Notes: a model not told the origin generated them from the sequence alone. Shown: positions 1-10,360, counted from the first letter of the stretch. The stretch: DNA of 15,638 bases from an uncultured Gilliamella sp. (GCA_945291235.1 CALYQY010000054.1:1-15638), one strand, 5' to 3'. Numbers and translations are program-made.

Positions 1-2
1 GC

Positions 3-43
3 AAGTGCCCACACAGATTGTCTGTTTCTTCTTTTTAAAGAGC
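3..43 (-). promoter_or_regulatory. rRNA operon leader: boxA and 5' arm of the 16S processing stem
   Basis: Read on the minus strand, 35-43 is GCTCTTTAA, the boxA antitermination element. It is followed at 24-3 by CAGACAATCTGTGTGGGCAC and TT. This closely matches the E. coli 16S leader (boxA, then the stretch that pairs with the region 3' of 16S for RNase III cleavage), as recalled from memory. The 16S gene itself is not in the window; it should begin a short distance beyond position 1 on the minus strand. The call rests on the conserved leader alone, so a tRNA operon carrying the same leader cannot be fully excluded. Confidence 0.8.
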
Positions 44-102
44 TGACAGTTTTTTACCTTATCAAGTTTTGTTGATTTAGTTTGCTGTCTCAAGGGTTGC
101 GT

Positions 103-165
103 ATGTTACTCACTTCACTTGATGTCGTCAACCCTTATTTTGGTTTTTTTATTATTTTTGGGTTG
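103..165 (-). promoter_or_regulatory. Strong sigma-70 promoter with UP element for an rRNA operon
   Basis: On the minus strand a TTGACG -35 box (126-131) is separated by 17 bp from a TAACAT -10 box (103-108). The following bases (ACGCAACC) resemble the GC-rich discriminator of stringently controlled rRNA promoters. Transcription should begin near 96, about 55 nt before boxA. Just upstream of the -35 box, 135-159 is an A/T tract typical of an UP element that binds the RNA polymerase alpha subunit. I saw no second (P2-like) promoter between 96 and boxA. GGGTTG-type repeats surround the promoter (92-99, 129-136, 160-166). No convincing intrinsic terminator separates it from the end of purT at 195. 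Confidence 0.72.
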
Positions 166-194
166 AGTGATTGCTTTTTATTCAAAACAAGGCG

Positions 195-1376
195 TTATAG
201 TATAAATTTTATCTGATTTGTAACCTGTTTAGCTTTATCTATCGCATCGTTTATATTATTTGCTCTTGCTAATGCAACCCCCATTCTTCTTACCCCTTTA
301 ACCTCAGGTTTACCAAACAGACGTAAATCGGTCTGTTCAACGCGTAGTGCTTGGGCTAAATGAATAAAAGAAACTTGATTTGAGTCACCGTCTACCATTA
401 TTACAGCGGACGCACTTGCCCCATATTGTTCAATCGTTGGAATAGGCAACCCTAAGATAGCTCTTGCATGTAACGAAAATTCGGAAAGATTTTGTGATAT
501 TAAAGTCACCATTCCGGTATCATGAGGACGAGGTGAAACTTCACTGAACCATACTTGATCACCTTTTACAAATAACTCAACCCCAAATAATCCTCTACCT
601 CCTAGCGCTTCCGTTATTTTTGATGCAATCTCTTTTGACAAATTTAGCGCTTGGTCAGACATGTATTGTGGTTGCCAGGATTCACGATAATCACCATTTT
701 CTTGTCGATGTCCAATCGGTTCACAATAAGATACGCCATCAATATGTCTTACTGTTAATAAGGTAATTTCATAATCAAAATCGATAAAACCTTCAATAAT
801 GACTTTACCACTGCCTGCTCGCCCACCTTCTTGAGCATATCGCCATGCAGATTCTAAGTCACTATTATTTTGTAATAAAAATTGTCCTTTACCAGATGAA
901 CTCATCACAGGTTTAACCAAACAAGGAAAACCAATTTCATTAACGGCTTTTTCAAACTCTATAAAATTTGTCGCAAATCGATAAGGAGAAGTCGGTAATT
1001 TTAATTTTTCAGCGGCTAAACGACGAATCCCTTCTCGATCCATCGTTAATTGCGTTGCTTTTGCGGTAGGGATAACAGTAAAACCTTGTTGTTCTAATTC
1101 TACTAATGTATCTGTTGCAATGGCTTCAATTTCTGGCACGATATAATCTGGTTTTTCTTTTTCAATTACGCTTTTTAGCTCATGACCATTTAACATGTCG
1201 ATAATATAGTAACGATGCGCAACTTGCATTGCAGGTGCGTTAGCATAACGATCAACGGCAATCACCTCACAACCAAACCGCTGTAATTCAATAACAACCT
1301 CTTTAGCCAGTTCGCCTGCACCACAAATTAAGACTTTTGTCGCCGTTACCGATAATGGCGTTCCTATTTTAGACAT
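195..1376 (-). CDS. purT: Formate-dependent phosphoribosylglycinamide formyltransferase PurT (GAR transformylase 2)
   Basis: PurT makes formyl-GAR from GAR, formate and ATP, a folate-independent route for the third step of purine synthesis in the cytoplasm. The 393-residue product is collinear with E. coli PurT (392). It has an N-terminal nucleotide-fold start (GAGELAKEV), the [15 protein letters not shown] segment, the ATP-grasp loop [12 protein letters not shown], the metal/ATP site [13 protein letters not shown] and the C-terminal LFGKPE region. A GTG five codons upstream (1389-1391) is also open, but the ATG at 1374-1376 is preceded by GAGGA at the right distance and gives the family length, so ATG is chosen. 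The gene lies downstream of purA but is cut off from it by a terminator. A promoter must sit in the roughly 40 bp after that terminator or inside it; none is clear, and I see no PurR-type operator. Confidence 0.96.
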   Translation of the reverse strand: MSKIGTPLSVTATKVLICGAGELAKEVVIELQRFGCEVIAVDRYANAPAMQVAHRYYIIDMLNGHELKSVIEKEKPDYIVPEIEAIATDTLVELEQQGFTVIPTAKATQLTMDREGIRRLAAEKLKLPTSPYRFATNFIEFEKAVNEIGFPCLVKPVMSSSGKGQFLLQNNSDLESAWRYAQEGGRAGSGKVIIEGFIDFDYEITLLTVRHIDGVSYCEPIGHRQENGDYRESWQPQYMSDQALNLSKEIASKITEALGGRGLFGVELFVKGDQVWFSEVSPRPHDTGMVTLISQNLSEFSLHARAILGLPIPTIEQYGASASAVIMVDGDSNQVSFIHLAQALRVEQTDLRLFGKPEVKGVRRMGVALARANNINDAIDKAKQVTNQIKFIL

Positions 1377-1413
1377 ACTTTCCTCAACCACAATTATTTA
1401 TTTGCAGAAACAA

Positions 1414-1438
1414 AAAATCGGGATAATTTCCCGATTTT
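1414..1438. terminator. Bidirectional intrinsic terminator between purA and purT
   Basis: A perfect 10-bp stem (AAAATCGGGA / TCCCGATTTT) closes a 5-nt TAATT loop. On the minus strand, the direction of purA, it is followed by a run of T (TTTTTTG), giving a textbook rho-independent terminator 14 nt after the purA stop. The plus strand ends in TTTTGA, so it could also work in the other direction. It should isolate purA from purT. Confidence 0.88.
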
Positions 1439-1451
1439 GATTAATTTATTA

Positions 1452-2756
<1,305 letters not shown>

Positions 2757-2768
2757 TTACTCATTCTG

Positions 2769-3716
2769 TTAGTTATTAGATTTTAATTTCATGTATTGAA
2801 AAAATTCACTATCTGGACTAATGACCATTACATCATTACCAGAAAAACTTTGTTCATAAGCTTTTAAACTTCGAATAAAACTAAAAAATTCTCTGTCTTT
2901 ACCAAAAGCATCCGCATAAAGTTTAGCTGCAATGGCATCACCTTCACCACGAATCGCACGTGATTGACGTTCAGCTTCCGAAAGTATTTTTGTTTCTTGT
3001 AATGTCGCTTCTGCTCGAGTCTCTTCGGCTTTTCTTACACCTTCAAAACGTTTATCTCGTGCAATAACTTCACGTTCAGCTCGCATTCTGGCATAGATAG
3101 AGCCTGAAACTTCAGCAGGAAAGTTAATTTGCTTAATTCGCACATCGATAACTTCAACACCAAATGCACGTAAGCTTGTTTTATTACTTTCTATTTCTTT
3201 ATGTTCATCCGATGATACATTTTCAGTTACTTCTTGAACACCGCCATTTAGCGCATCTTTAACGCGATTCATCAAAGAATTACGAGATTGTGTATCCGCA
3301 TTAGAATCATTGATAATATCTTTATTACTTAATTTACCAATCTCAGCACGTAAACGACCGTTTAGTCTTGCTAATAATAAGTCTTCGACATTATTACCAC
3401 CAGCGACTGTTTCATAATAACGATTGAAATCAATAATTTTCCATTGCACAAAATAGTCGACGATTAATTCTTTCTTTTGCACATTAAAAAATCGTTGTTC
3501 TTTATTGTTATTAGAGCTATTAGTCGTTTGAATTTTAGCATCAATTACTTTAACTGTATCCATGCCCGGGATTTTAAAATGTAAACCAGGTTCAGATAAT
3601 CCAATGATTTTATTGAATCTTAAAACAACACCACGTGTACCTTCTTCAATAACATAAACGCTTGAAATATATACACCAATTAATATTAAAACTATAGGAA
3701 TTAATAATTTTCTCAT
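2769..3716 (-). CDS. hflC: SPFH-domain membrane protein HflC, modulator of FtsH
   Basis: HflC pairs with HflK in a large periplasm-facing assembly around the FtsH protease and limits access of some membrane substrates. The product has 315 residues (E. coli about 334). An N-terminal membrane anchor covers roughly residues 4-23, followed by the start of the SPFH/Band-7 domain (VIEEGTRGVVLRF). A long charged helix of Arg/Glu/Ala repeats (about 205-255) forms the coiled-coil stalk, and the hydrophobic C-terminal part includes FFSFIRSLKAYEQSF. The ribosome-binding site AAGGAG overlaps the hflK stop codon (TAAGGAG) with 6 nt to the ATG, so HflC translation is probably coupled to HflK. It lies in the conserved order hflX-hflK-hflC-purA. 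Confidence 0.95.
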   Translation of the reverse strand: MRKLLIPIVLILIGVYISSVYVIEEGTRGVVLRFNKIIGLSEPGLHFKIPGMDTVKVIDAKIQTTNSSNNNKEQRFFNVQKKELIVDYFVQWKIIDFNRYYETVAGGNNVEDLLLARLNGRLRAEIGKLSNKDIINDSNADTQSRNSLMNRVKDALNGGVQEVTENVSSDEHKEIESNKTSLRAFGVEVIDVRIKQINFPAEVSGSIYARMRAEREVIARDKRFEGVRKAEETRAEATLQETKILSEAERQSRAIRGEGDAIAAKLYADAFGKDREFFSFIRSLKAYEQSFSGNDVMVISPDSEFFQYMKLKSNN

Positions 3717-3726
3717 ATTTTTCTCC

Positions 3727-4935
3727 TTAACGTCCCATAGTCCGCGTAGTATTTCTTACGCTGTTTGAGTTATTACTACTGTTATTTGTTTTTGGTGATT
3801 CAGATGCCGTTTGAGACTGATTTTTTACAGCTTCAGAAGACACATTAAAATTAAAATTATAATCACTCGTGATACTTGATGATGTTGGTGAATTAGAATT
3901 TGTCATTTCTTTATTTTGAAATAACTTTTCTAATGGTAATACCATAATGTTACCACTTTTATCATTAACAATAACTTTATTGGTTTTGGTTAATACTCTT
4001 TCCATGGTTTCAATATACAAACGTTCTTTAGTGATTTCAGGTGCTGCTTTATATTGAGGTAGGATTTTTTCAAAGCGTGCAACATCACCCGCAGCTTCAA
4101 GTTCAACACGTACTTTATAAGCATTAGCATCGGCCAAAATTCTCGCTGAGCGACCTTCTGCTTGTTGTACGATTTGGACTTTATCTGCTTCAGCCTTTTT
4201 AATTTCACGCTCACTATCACCTTGAGCACGGATAGCATCATCATAAGCATCTTGAACTTCATCTGGTGGACGCGCTACCTGAAAGTTCAAATCAACAATA
4301 TTTATACCCATATCATAATGCGTAATCACATTGACCAATTCATCTTTAGTACTACTTTCAAGTACAGAGCGTCCATCAGAAATAATTGCGTCAATATTTG
4401 AACTACCGACAGCGGTTCTAAGTGCACTATCAGCCGCTTGTCGCAGACTATCTTCTACATTTGTGACATTAAATAAATATTTTAAAGGATTATTAATACG
4501 ATATTGTACGTTCATCTCAACAAACACTAGGTTTTCACCTGTCGTGACGATAAATCCTTTTACATTGAAATTTTTAGTACCTTGAGTATCAACAGGATAA
4601 ACTTTGTCTACTAATGGTATTCTCCAATTTAATCCGGGTTGAATAATTTCAGGTTGTACTTGACCAAAACGAGTAATTACACCACGTTGGCTTTGATTTA
4701 TGGTGTAAAAACCACTTGCCCCCCAGATAAGGAGTAAAATGATAAGTATGACAACAATAATGACACTTAGCGGGAATTTATTAGCCGAAGATCCGCCATT
4801 GTTGCCTGAATTACCTTTTTTTAAGAGGTCATTAATTTTATCAAAAAAACCGCCAGGTAAGTTAGATGGTTTTTTGTTATTATTACCCCATGGATCGTTA
4901 TCTTGTCCGTTATTGCCGGGCTGATTCCACGCCAT
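3727..4935 (-). CDS. hflK: SPFH-domain membrane protein HflK, modulator of FtsH
   Basis: HflK is the partner of HflC in the FtsH-associated ring complex of the inner membrane. The product has 402 residues (E. coli 419). The N-terminus is MAWNQPGNNGQD, nearly the same as in E. coli. It continues as a Gly/Asn-rich cytoplasmic stretch (1-52), a membrane segment (about 54-75), the SPFH domain (INQSQRGVITRFG onward) and a coiled-coil stalk with AIRAQGDSEREIKKAEADK. The C-terminal tail of about 60 residues is low-complexity, rich in Ser, Asn and Thr, and differs from the E. coli tail. GGAG lies 10 nt before the ATG. The gene starts 23 nt after the hflX stop and ends 10 nt before the hflC start, so the three probably share one transcript. 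Confidence 0.95.
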   Translation of the reverse strand: MAWNQPGNNGQDNDPWGNNNKKPSNLPGGFFDKINDLLKKGNSGNNGGSSANKFPLSVIIVVILIILLLIWGASGFYTINQSQRGVITRFGQVQPEIIQPGLNWRIPLVDKVYPVDTQGTKNFNVKGFIVTTGENLVFVEMNVQYRINNPLKYLFNVTNVEDSLRQAADSALRTAVGSSNIDAIISDGRSVLESSTKDELVNVITHYDMGINIVDLNFQVARPPDEVQDAYDDAIRAQGDSEREIKKAEADKVQIVQQAEGRSARILADANAYKVRVELEAAGDVARFEKILPQYKAAPEITKERLYIETMERVLTKTNKVIVNDKSGNIMVLPLEKLFQNKEMTNSNSPTSSSITSDYNFNFNVSSEAVKNQSQTASESPKTNNSSNNSNSVRNTTRTMGR

Positions 4936-4958
4936 ATTTTATTTGCTCCATTAAACAA

Positions 4959-6254
4959 TTAGTTGTTATTTTGCGTATTGATAAAGTATAACAGATCTGG
5001 CTCTTGTTTACACAAACGGTTCCATTCAATTGCAGGCATTCTTACATCTAAATGGAAGCTACCATCGCTATTAATTACTTCGTGTTCAACTGCATTTAGC
5101 TGATATAAACGGCTTCTTAGTTTTGCTAAATGAATTGGTAAGTTTAATTGGCAAACTTGAATTTGCCTAGCAAGTCTTTCTGTTAATGCCGTAAATAAGA
5201 GATCTAATCCTAAACCATTTTCAGCAGAAATCCAAACACGAATTGGTACACCATTTGAATCACGATCAATACTTGGCTGTTTATCTTCGATTAAATCAAT
5301 TTTATTCATGACTAATAGTGTTGGAATTTCATCAGCGTCTATTTCCAACAAAACCTCTTCAACCGCTTGCATGTTATCTAAAAAGTTGGGATCAGCGGCA
5401 TCAACAATGTGTAATAATAAGGCTGCTTCTTGAGTTTCAAGCAAGGTTGCTTTAAATGCAGCAATAAGATCATGCGGTAAATGGCGTATAAAACCAACCG
5501 TGTCAGCCAGCACGACTTCGCCTACATCATCAACAACTATTCGGCGTAAAGTTGGATCAAGTGTTGCAAATAACTGATCTGCGGCATAGACATTCGCTTG
5601 TGTTAATGCGTTAAACAGTGTTGATTTACCGGCATTAGTATAACCCACTAAAGATATAGTCGGAATATCTGCTTTATTTCGAGATTGTCTGTTTTGATTG
5701 CGCTGTTTTTCAACTTTGGCAAGTTTAGATAAGATTAATTGAATACGATGACGAATTAATCGCCTATCGGTTTCTAATTGAGTTTCGCCTGGGCCTCTTA
5801 ACCCAATTCCCCCTTTTTGTCGCTCAAGATGAGTCCAACCACGAACTAAACGTGTTGATAAATACTGTAATTGAGCTAATTCAACTTGTAATTTTCCTTC
5901 ATGGGTTCTTGCGCGTTGTGCAAATATATCAAGAATTAGTCCTGTTCTATCGATAACACGACATTCACACAATTTTTCGAGATTTCGTTCTTGGGTAGGC
6001 GTTAGGGTATGATTGACTAAAATAACAGAGGCATCTAATTCTTTCACTTTTTCAGCGATTTCAATAGCTTTACCTTCGCCAATAAAATATTTGGCTTGAG
6101 GCGCCTTTCTTGAAGTTGTCACGATATCGAGAATATCTATCTGAGCTGAAGAAACTAATATTTCAAACTCTTTAAGATCCTCAATATCGCTTTCTTGGGG
6201 AAAGAACACATGCACTAATAAGGCGGATTCACCACCTTTATATCGTTCAAACAA
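4959..6254 (-). CDS. hflX: Ribosome-associated GTPase HflX
   Basis: HflX is a GTPase that binds the 50S subunit and splits stalled ribosomes, notably under heat stress. The product has 431 residues. It carries the N-terminal HflX domain with KYFIGEGKA and the helical region [15 protein letters not shown] (152-166). In the G domain are G1 GYTNAGKST (204-212), G3 DTVGF (251-255) and G4 NKID (317-320). The start is a TTG at 6252-6254: GGAG lies 7 nt upstream, and residues [15 protein letters not shown] align with the start of E. coli HflX, so no ATG is needed. It follows hfq after a 21-nt gap and precedes hflK. The short gap suggests co-transcription with hfq. Confidence 0.96.
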   Translation of the reverse strand: MFERYKGGESALLVHVFFPQESDIEDLKEFEILVSSAQIDILDIVTTSRKAPQAKYFIGEGKAIEIAEKVKELDASVILVNHTLTPTQERNLEKLCECRVIDRTGLILDIFAQRARTHEGKLQVELAQLQYLSTRLVRGWTHLERQKGGIGLRGPGETQLETDRRLIRHRIQLILSKLAKVEKQRNQNRQSRNKADIPTISLVGYTNAGKSTLFNALTQANVYAADQLFATLDPTLRRIVVDDVGEVVLADTVGFIRHLPHDLIAAFKATLLETQEAALLLHIVDAADPNFLDNMQAVEEVLLEIDADEIPTLLVMNKIDLIEDKQPSIDRDSNGVPIRVWISAENGLGLDLLFTALTERLARQIQVCQLNLPIHLAKLRSRLYQLNAVEHEVINSDGSFHLDVRMPAIEWNRLCKQEPDLLYFINTQNNN

Positions 6255-6275
6255 TCGAACTCTCCACTGAAATTA

Positions 6276-6521
6276 TCAGCTTTCAGTTTCCTCTTCAGGC
6301 TGAGATACCAATCCTGAAATAGGTCTTGATGGTACGACTGTTGAAATAGCATGTTTGTAAACCATTTGGCTTACCGTATTCTTTAATAAAATAACAAATT
6401 GATCGAATGATTCAATTTGACCTTGTAATTTGATCCCATTGACTAAATAAATTGAGACAGGAATATGCTCGCGACGAAGCAAATTTAAATAAGGATCTTG
6501 TAATGACTGCCCTTTTGACAT
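6276..6521 (-). CDS. hfq: RNA chaperone Hfq with shortened C-terminal tail
   Basis: Hfq is a hexameric Sm-like protein that pairs small RNAs with mRNAs. Residues 1-65 are nearly identical to E. coli Hfq, including QSLQDPYLN, the Sm1 segment [21 protein letters not shown] and the Sm2 segment [10 protein letters not shown]. Total length is 81 residues against 102 in E. coli. The disordered linker after residue 67 is almost gone, but an acidic tip (EEETE near the end) remains. The rim patch that reads RRER in E. coli (16-19) is RREH here, with His at 19. AAGGA lies about 8 nt before the ATG. The gene sits after a 292-bp non-coding gap from miaA that holds a candidate promoter, so it can be expressed independently of mutL-miaA. 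Confidence 0.98.
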   Translation of the reverse strand: MSKGQSLQDPYLNLLRREHIPVSIYLVNGIKLQGQIESFDQFVILLKNTVSQMVYKHAISTVVPSRPISGLVSQPEEETES

Positions 6522-6712
6522 GAGTTTATCCTTTATAGATGAAATAATAATGAAGATAAAATAATTGTAAACGCAAAAAATAATATTTAATGCGACATAA
6601 GATACTTCTGTATTATCAAAATAACATAAAAAGCATCGCTATAAAACTAACGAAAAGCGATTAATGCACAAATAACTAAAATTTTAATGTATTTAAACTA
6701 AAAAATACAAAA

Positions 6713-6740
6713 ATTATACCGAATCTTGACAATTATCCAA
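6713..6740 (-). promoter_or_regulatory. Candidate promoter for hfq and downstream genes, with long AT-rich leader
   Basis: On the minus strand a perfect TATAAT (6713-6718) lies 16 bp from a weak -35 box TTGGAT (6735-6740). Transcription would start near 6706, leaving a 5' leader of about 185 nt before hfq. The leader contains a small hairpin (ATCGCT/AGCGAT, 6635-6661). The rest of 6522-6813 is A/T-rich and shows no reading frame I can support. The -10 box is convincing, the -35 box is not, and other starts closer to hfq are possible. Confidence 0.45.
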
Positions 6741-6788
6741 AAAATTTTAAGAAAATGCAATTTTCTATTTTAACTTAAAAGGTTAAAA
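6739..6788 (-). terminator. Weak AT-rich hairpins after miaA, possible partial terminator
   Basis: Downstream of the miaA stop on the minus strand, TTTTAAC/GTTAAAA (6768-6788) can pair. AGAAAAT/ATTTTCT (6750-6766) can also pair around a 3-nt loop and is followed by TTAAAATTTTTT. Both stems are almost all A/T, so termination would be inefficient at best. In E. coli, transcription from mutL-miaA continues into hfq, and partial read-through is plausible here too. Confidence 0.3.
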
Positions 6789-6813
6789 AAGAAAATTAAA
6801 ACAATTGACATCA

Positions 6814-7722
6814 TTATATATTTTGGAAAACAGAATCCATATTATCCCCATTTAACCATGTGATTGGTTGCTTCCAGCCCCTTAGCCAGGTAATCTGTCT
6901 TTTCGCTAATTGCCGTGTGGCACAAATCCCTTTAAAGACCATTTCATCATAACTTATTTCACCACTTAAATATTCCCACATTTGACGATAACCGACACAA
7001 CGTATAGAAGGTAAATTTGGATGTAAATCTCCACGTTCCATTAATCGTTTAACTTCATCTTCAAAGCCAAGTTCTAACATTTGTAAAAAACGTTGTTCAA
7101 TACGTTGATGCAACTCCGCTCTATCTGGTGGCATAATGGCAAATTGCATAATATCGTAAGGTAATAGTTCACCACTATGTTGTGTCAATTCAGTTAAACT
7201 TTTTCCGGAAATTAAATAAACTTCCAAAGCGCGATTAAGACGCTGTGGATCATTAGGATGAATTCTACTTGCCGAAACAGGATCGACTTTTTTTAACTCT
7301 TCGTGAATTGACTGCCAACCATATTTATTGGCTTTTTCTTCAATTTGCTGACGTATTTCACTATTCGCTGCTGGCAGAGGTGAAAGTCCCTCAATTAAAG
7401 CTTTGAAATAGAGCATTGTTCCCCCCACTAATAGTGGAATTCGACCATTATTCAAGGTGTTTTCAATTGCTGAAATCGCATCAGACCGAAAATTTGCAGC
7501 AGAATAACTTTCAGACGGATCACAGATATCAATTAATTTATGAGGGTATATTTGTAATTCTGATTGTGTTGGTTTTGCTGTGCCAATATTCATCCCACGA
7601 TAAATAAGCGCAGAATCCACACTAATTATATCAACAGGATAACGATCATAAAGTGCCATAGCAAAGGCAGTTTTACCTGATGCAGTTGGCCCCATTAACG
7701 AAATAATTTTTGGTTTACTCAT
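6814..7722 (-). CDS. miaA: tRNA dimethylallyltransferase MiaA
   Basis: MiaA transfers the dimethylallyl group from DMAPP to A37 of tRNAs that read UNN codons (i6A37). The product has 302 residues (E. coli 316). The P-loop GPTASGKT lies near residue 11, followed by the [16 protein letters not shown] segment and the Asp-containing [16 protein letters not shown] region. Also present are [12 protein letters not shown], the tRNA-binding [12 protein letters not shown] and the C-terminal [12 protein letters not shown]. Its ATG shares four bases with the mutL stop (ATGA, 7719-7722) and has no recognisable ribosome-binding site, so translation is probably coupled to mutL. The order mutL-miaA-hfq matches E. 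coli. Confidence 0.97.
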   Translation of the reverse strand: MSKPKIISLMGPTASGKTAFAMALYDRYPVDIISVDSALIYRGMNIGTAKPTQSELQIYPHKLIDICDPSESYSAANFRSDAISAIENTLNNGRIPLLVGGTMLYFKALIEGLSPLPAANSEIRQQIEEKANKYGWQSIHEELKKVDPVSASRIHPNDPQRLNRALEVYLISGKSLTELTQHSGELLPYDIMQFAIMPPDRAELHQRIEQRFLQMLELGFEDEVKRLMERGDLHPNLPSIRCVGYRQMWEYLSGEISYDEMVFKGICATRQLAKRQITWLRGWKQPITWLNGDNMDSVFQNI

Positions 7723-9590
7723 AATAAAATTGATTGCGTAATAGTTTGAATATCAATAGGGTATAAAAACGTTTCTTGATTTAATAGTTTAATATCTATC
7801 TGTTCTAATTGAGCAAGCAATTGAATTACGTTAGCGACACTCCAACTGACCATGCTGTTATCTTCGCATTCAATAGCTAACCAACTAGCAATTTGAGTAG
7901 GATCGATAGTTGTATTTTCAGCAGATAAAAAAGAAATTAAAGCAGGTAATAACTGTTGCCAATTTGTCGTACGTAACATTTTAGGAACGTTTTGCAAATG
8001 TAATTTTGCTTTTTCAAAATAAAAATCAAAGCCTAAAAAGGTTAATTGTGCTTTATAGTGCGTAAGAACTTGCTCTTCTTTGCGATTAATTAAAATTGTT
8101 AATGGAATCAGTAATTTTTCAGATTCTTGCGATAATAATTTAATCGCATTCACTTTTTGCTTTGCAACAGGTAGCTTCATTAATATTAGTTTTTGCTCAC
8201 TGTCTTCATATTTTTCCAGTAATGCAATATCAGGTTGAATAACAGTTAAAACTCGACCAAATTGGACTAATGATGAACTATCAAATTGGTGTTGTAATGA
8301 TGACTGTAAAGGAGTTGTTCGTTTCGGGAATAAAGTTTCAATCACCGCTTTTTGTGGTTCAGTAATGTGATGAGCCTGTGGTAAATCAATCTGTTGTTTT
8401 TGCTCTTGATTCTGACGGTTTTGCTGAGCATCAACATTAACAAGTTGTCCGTACAGCGCATTATTTTCTTTTACATTATTGGTTATCTTTTGAGGAAATG
8501 GCTTATTCGTAGAATAAGGTAACGGGTTGGTTTGTCGATTGAAAATATTATCACCCGCCGCTTGTCTATTCGGTGTAAAAGCGATTTTAGTTTGGTTATC
8601 TTCTAAAGGTAATGTGGATTCAACTGACGACTCCAGTGCCATAACAATAGCTTGATAAACAAAATCATGAACAAGTCTAGCCTCATGAAAACGAACTTCA
8701 TGTTTAGCTGGATGAACATTGACATCAACTTGCTTTGGATCAAGCTGTAAAAAAACAACATAACTTTGTTGTTCGTTCGTTCGGTTTACATAAGCTTGTC
8801 GTAAAGCATGATTGAGTAATTTATCTTTAATTACGCGCCCATTAACATAAAAATATTGTAGATCGCTAACTTCATTACTAGCAACCCATCCTTGAATCAA
8901 CAAATCATCATGTTGCCAATCTAACTTTACTGCTTTTTGAATGAAAGCACGACCACACACTGATTCAACGCGCTTATCTAACTCAGATGCACGATATTGT
9001 TTAACTAATTTACCATTATGTTGCAAGTTAAATGTCACATCAGGACGCGCCAACGCAATACGTCTGATAAACTCTTCAATATGCATAAATTCCGTTTTTT
9101 CGGTTTTCAAAAAGCGACGTCTAGCAGGTGTATTATAAAATAGATCCAATACTTCAACTGTTGAACCCACTGGATGTGCTGCAGGTTTAATGGTGGGGGA
9201 CATATCACGACCTTCAGCATAAACTTGCCAGGCTTCAGATTGTTCAGCAGTACGAGAAGTTAACGTTAATCGAGAAACTGAACTAATACTAGCAAGCGCT
9301 TCTCCTCTAAATCCCAGACTTACAATCGCCTCCAAATCGTCTAAAGTATTAATTTTACTTGTTGCATGACGAGCTAACGCTAAGGCTAATTCACTCTTAT
9401 TAATTCCACAACCATTATCTCGAACGCGGATTAATTTACATCCACCCTGTTCCAAATCAATATCAATTTGCGTACTACCAGCATCTAAACTATTTTCAAT
9501 TAATTCTTTAATAACCGATGCCGGACGCTCTACCACTTCGCCAGCTGCAATTTGATTTGCTAACTGAGGTGATAGAATATGAATAGCCAT
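7719..9590 (-). CDS. mutL: DNA mismatch repair protein MutL
   Basis: MutL is the ATP-driven coordinator that links MutS to MutH and UvrD in methyl-directed mismatch repair. The product has 623 residues (E. coli 615). The GHKL ATPase domain shows Glu29, ENSLDAG (32-38), DNGCGI (58-63), ATSKI (76-80) and GFRGEAL (93-99), followed by [10 protein letters not shown] and [12 protein letters not shown] Gln/Asn-rich linker spans about 330-420. The C-terminal dimerisation domain has no DQHA-type metal-binding motif, as expected where MutH does the nicking. The segment matching the E. coli clamp-binding motif QPLLIP reads EKLLIP (491-496), with the key Gln lost. The start ATG overlaps the amiB stop by one base (TAATG). 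Confidence 0.97.
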   Translation of the reverse strand: MAIHILSPQLANQIAAGEVVERPASVIKELIENSLDAGSTQIDIDLEQGGCKLIRVRDNGCGINKSELALALARHATSKINTLDDLEAIVSLGFRGEALASISSVSRLTLTSRTAEQSEAWQVYAEGRDMSPTIKPAAHPVGSTVEVLDLFYNTPARRRFLKTEKTEFMHIEEFIRRIALARPDVTFNLQHNGKLVKQYRASELDKRVESVCGRAFIQKAVKLDWQHDDLLIQGWVASNEVSDLQYFYVNGRVIKDKLLNHALRQAYVNRTNEQQSYVVFLQLDPKQVDVNVHPAKHEVRFHEARLVHDFVYQAIVMALESSVESTLPLEDNQTKIAFTPNRQAAGDNIFNRQTNPLPYSTNKPFPQKITNNVKENNALYGQLVNVDAQQNRQNQEQKQQIDLPQAHHITEPQKAVIETLFPKRTTPLQSSLQHQFDSSSLVQFGRVLTVIQPDIALLEKYEDSEQKLILMKLPVAKQKVNAIKLLSQESEKLLIPLTILINRKEEQVLTHYKAQLTFLGFDFYFEKAKLHLQNVPKMLRTTNWQQLLPALISFLSAENTTIDPTQIASWLAIECEDNSMVSWSVANVIQLLAQLEQIDIKLLNQETFLYPIDIQTITQSILL

Positions 9591-10360
9591 TAATGTCTTT
9601 CTCCAAACTTAGGATTTTGCTTTACATAATTTTTTATACCTAGATAAATTGCTTTGGCAATTTTATCTTGATGCGCACTACTACCAATTAATTTTTCTTC
9701 CCCCACATTTGATATAAAACCAACTTCAATTAAAATTGATGGAATATCTGGGGATCGCAATACACCTAAACTTGCATGTTCAGGTTTATTTTTATGCAAT
9801 TTGATTGTACCGTTCATCGCTTTTAACACTTGGGTCGCTAACTCATAGCCTACACGTTGTGAATAAGAAAATTGCAAATCGAGTACCGCTTGACTTAAAT
9901 GAGCATCATGACCATCGCTCAGTGCATCGCCTGCGCCACCTAATAATTGTGACTGTTTTTCCTCTTGCTCAATCCAACGCCCAAGTTCAGTATCAGCTCG
10001 CTTAGTTGATAATACCCACACTGAAGCACCAGTAGCACTACGATTCGGCGCTGCATCAGCATGGATTGATATAAGCAAATTAGCTTTACTATTACGCGCA
10101 ATCTCTGAACGTTTGGATACCGAAATAAAATTATCACTGGTTCGAGTTAATACACCTTTAAATTTTGGATCGTTATTGAGTAAAGTTGTCAGTTTTTTAG
10201 CAATAGAAAGGGTTACGGTCTTTTCATATAATTTATTTTTACCTATCGCACCTGAATCTTTGCCACCATGTCCTGCATCAACAGCAATCACCACTTTAGC
10301 AGCATAAGCAGAACTGCAAAGCAACAATAACATCACAAAAGTAAATAATTTTTTCATCAT
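9590..10360 (-). CDS. amiB: Secreted N-acetylmuramoyl-L-alanine amidase, AmiB-like but lacking the AMIN domain
   Basis: This zinc amidase cuts the amide bond between MurNAc and L-Ala in the periplasm to split septal peptidoglycan. The product has 256 residues against 445 in E. coli AmiB. A signal peptide (1-20, cleavage after AYA) runs directly into the Amidase_3 catalytic domain, with zinc ligands and the catalytic Glu at His31 (DAGHGG), Glu46, His100 (SIHAD) and Glu212 (IEVGF). The region [18 protein letters not shown], which in E. coli belongs to the autoinhibitory element relieved by EnvC, is kept. The N-terminal AMIN targeting domain is absent, and there is no C-terminal LysM. Position between tsaE and mutL and sequence likeness support AmiB rather than AmiA. 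Its ATG overlaps the tsaE stop (ATGA, 10357-10360). Confidence 0.92.
   Translation of the reverse strand: MMKKLFTFVMLLLLCSSAYAAKVVIAVDAGHGGKDSGAIGKNKLYEKTVTLSIAKKLTTLLNNDPKFKGVLTRTSDNFISVSKRSEIARNSKANLLISIHADAAPNRSATGASVWVLSTKRADTELGRWIEQEEKQSQLLGGAGDALSDGHDAHLSQAVLDLQFSYSQRVGYELATQVLKAMNGTIKLHKNKPEHASLGVLRSPDIPSILIEVGFISNVGEEKLIGSSAHQDKIAKAIYLGIKNYVKQNPKFGERH

Noticed and set aside
1377..1451. A PurR operator upstream of purT
   Set aside because: No sequence resembling the palindromic PurR consensus is present in the gap.
3727..3900. Low-complexity 3' end of hflK as a possible frameshift or degraded end
   Set aside because: HflK tails are normally disordered and variable. The frame ends cleanly at a stop that overlaps the hflC ribosome-binding site.
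3990..4262. A 90-codon minus-strand frame inside hflK
   Set aside because: It is an out-of-frame reading of the hflK coiled-coil region, rich in Lys and Leu only because of codon composition.
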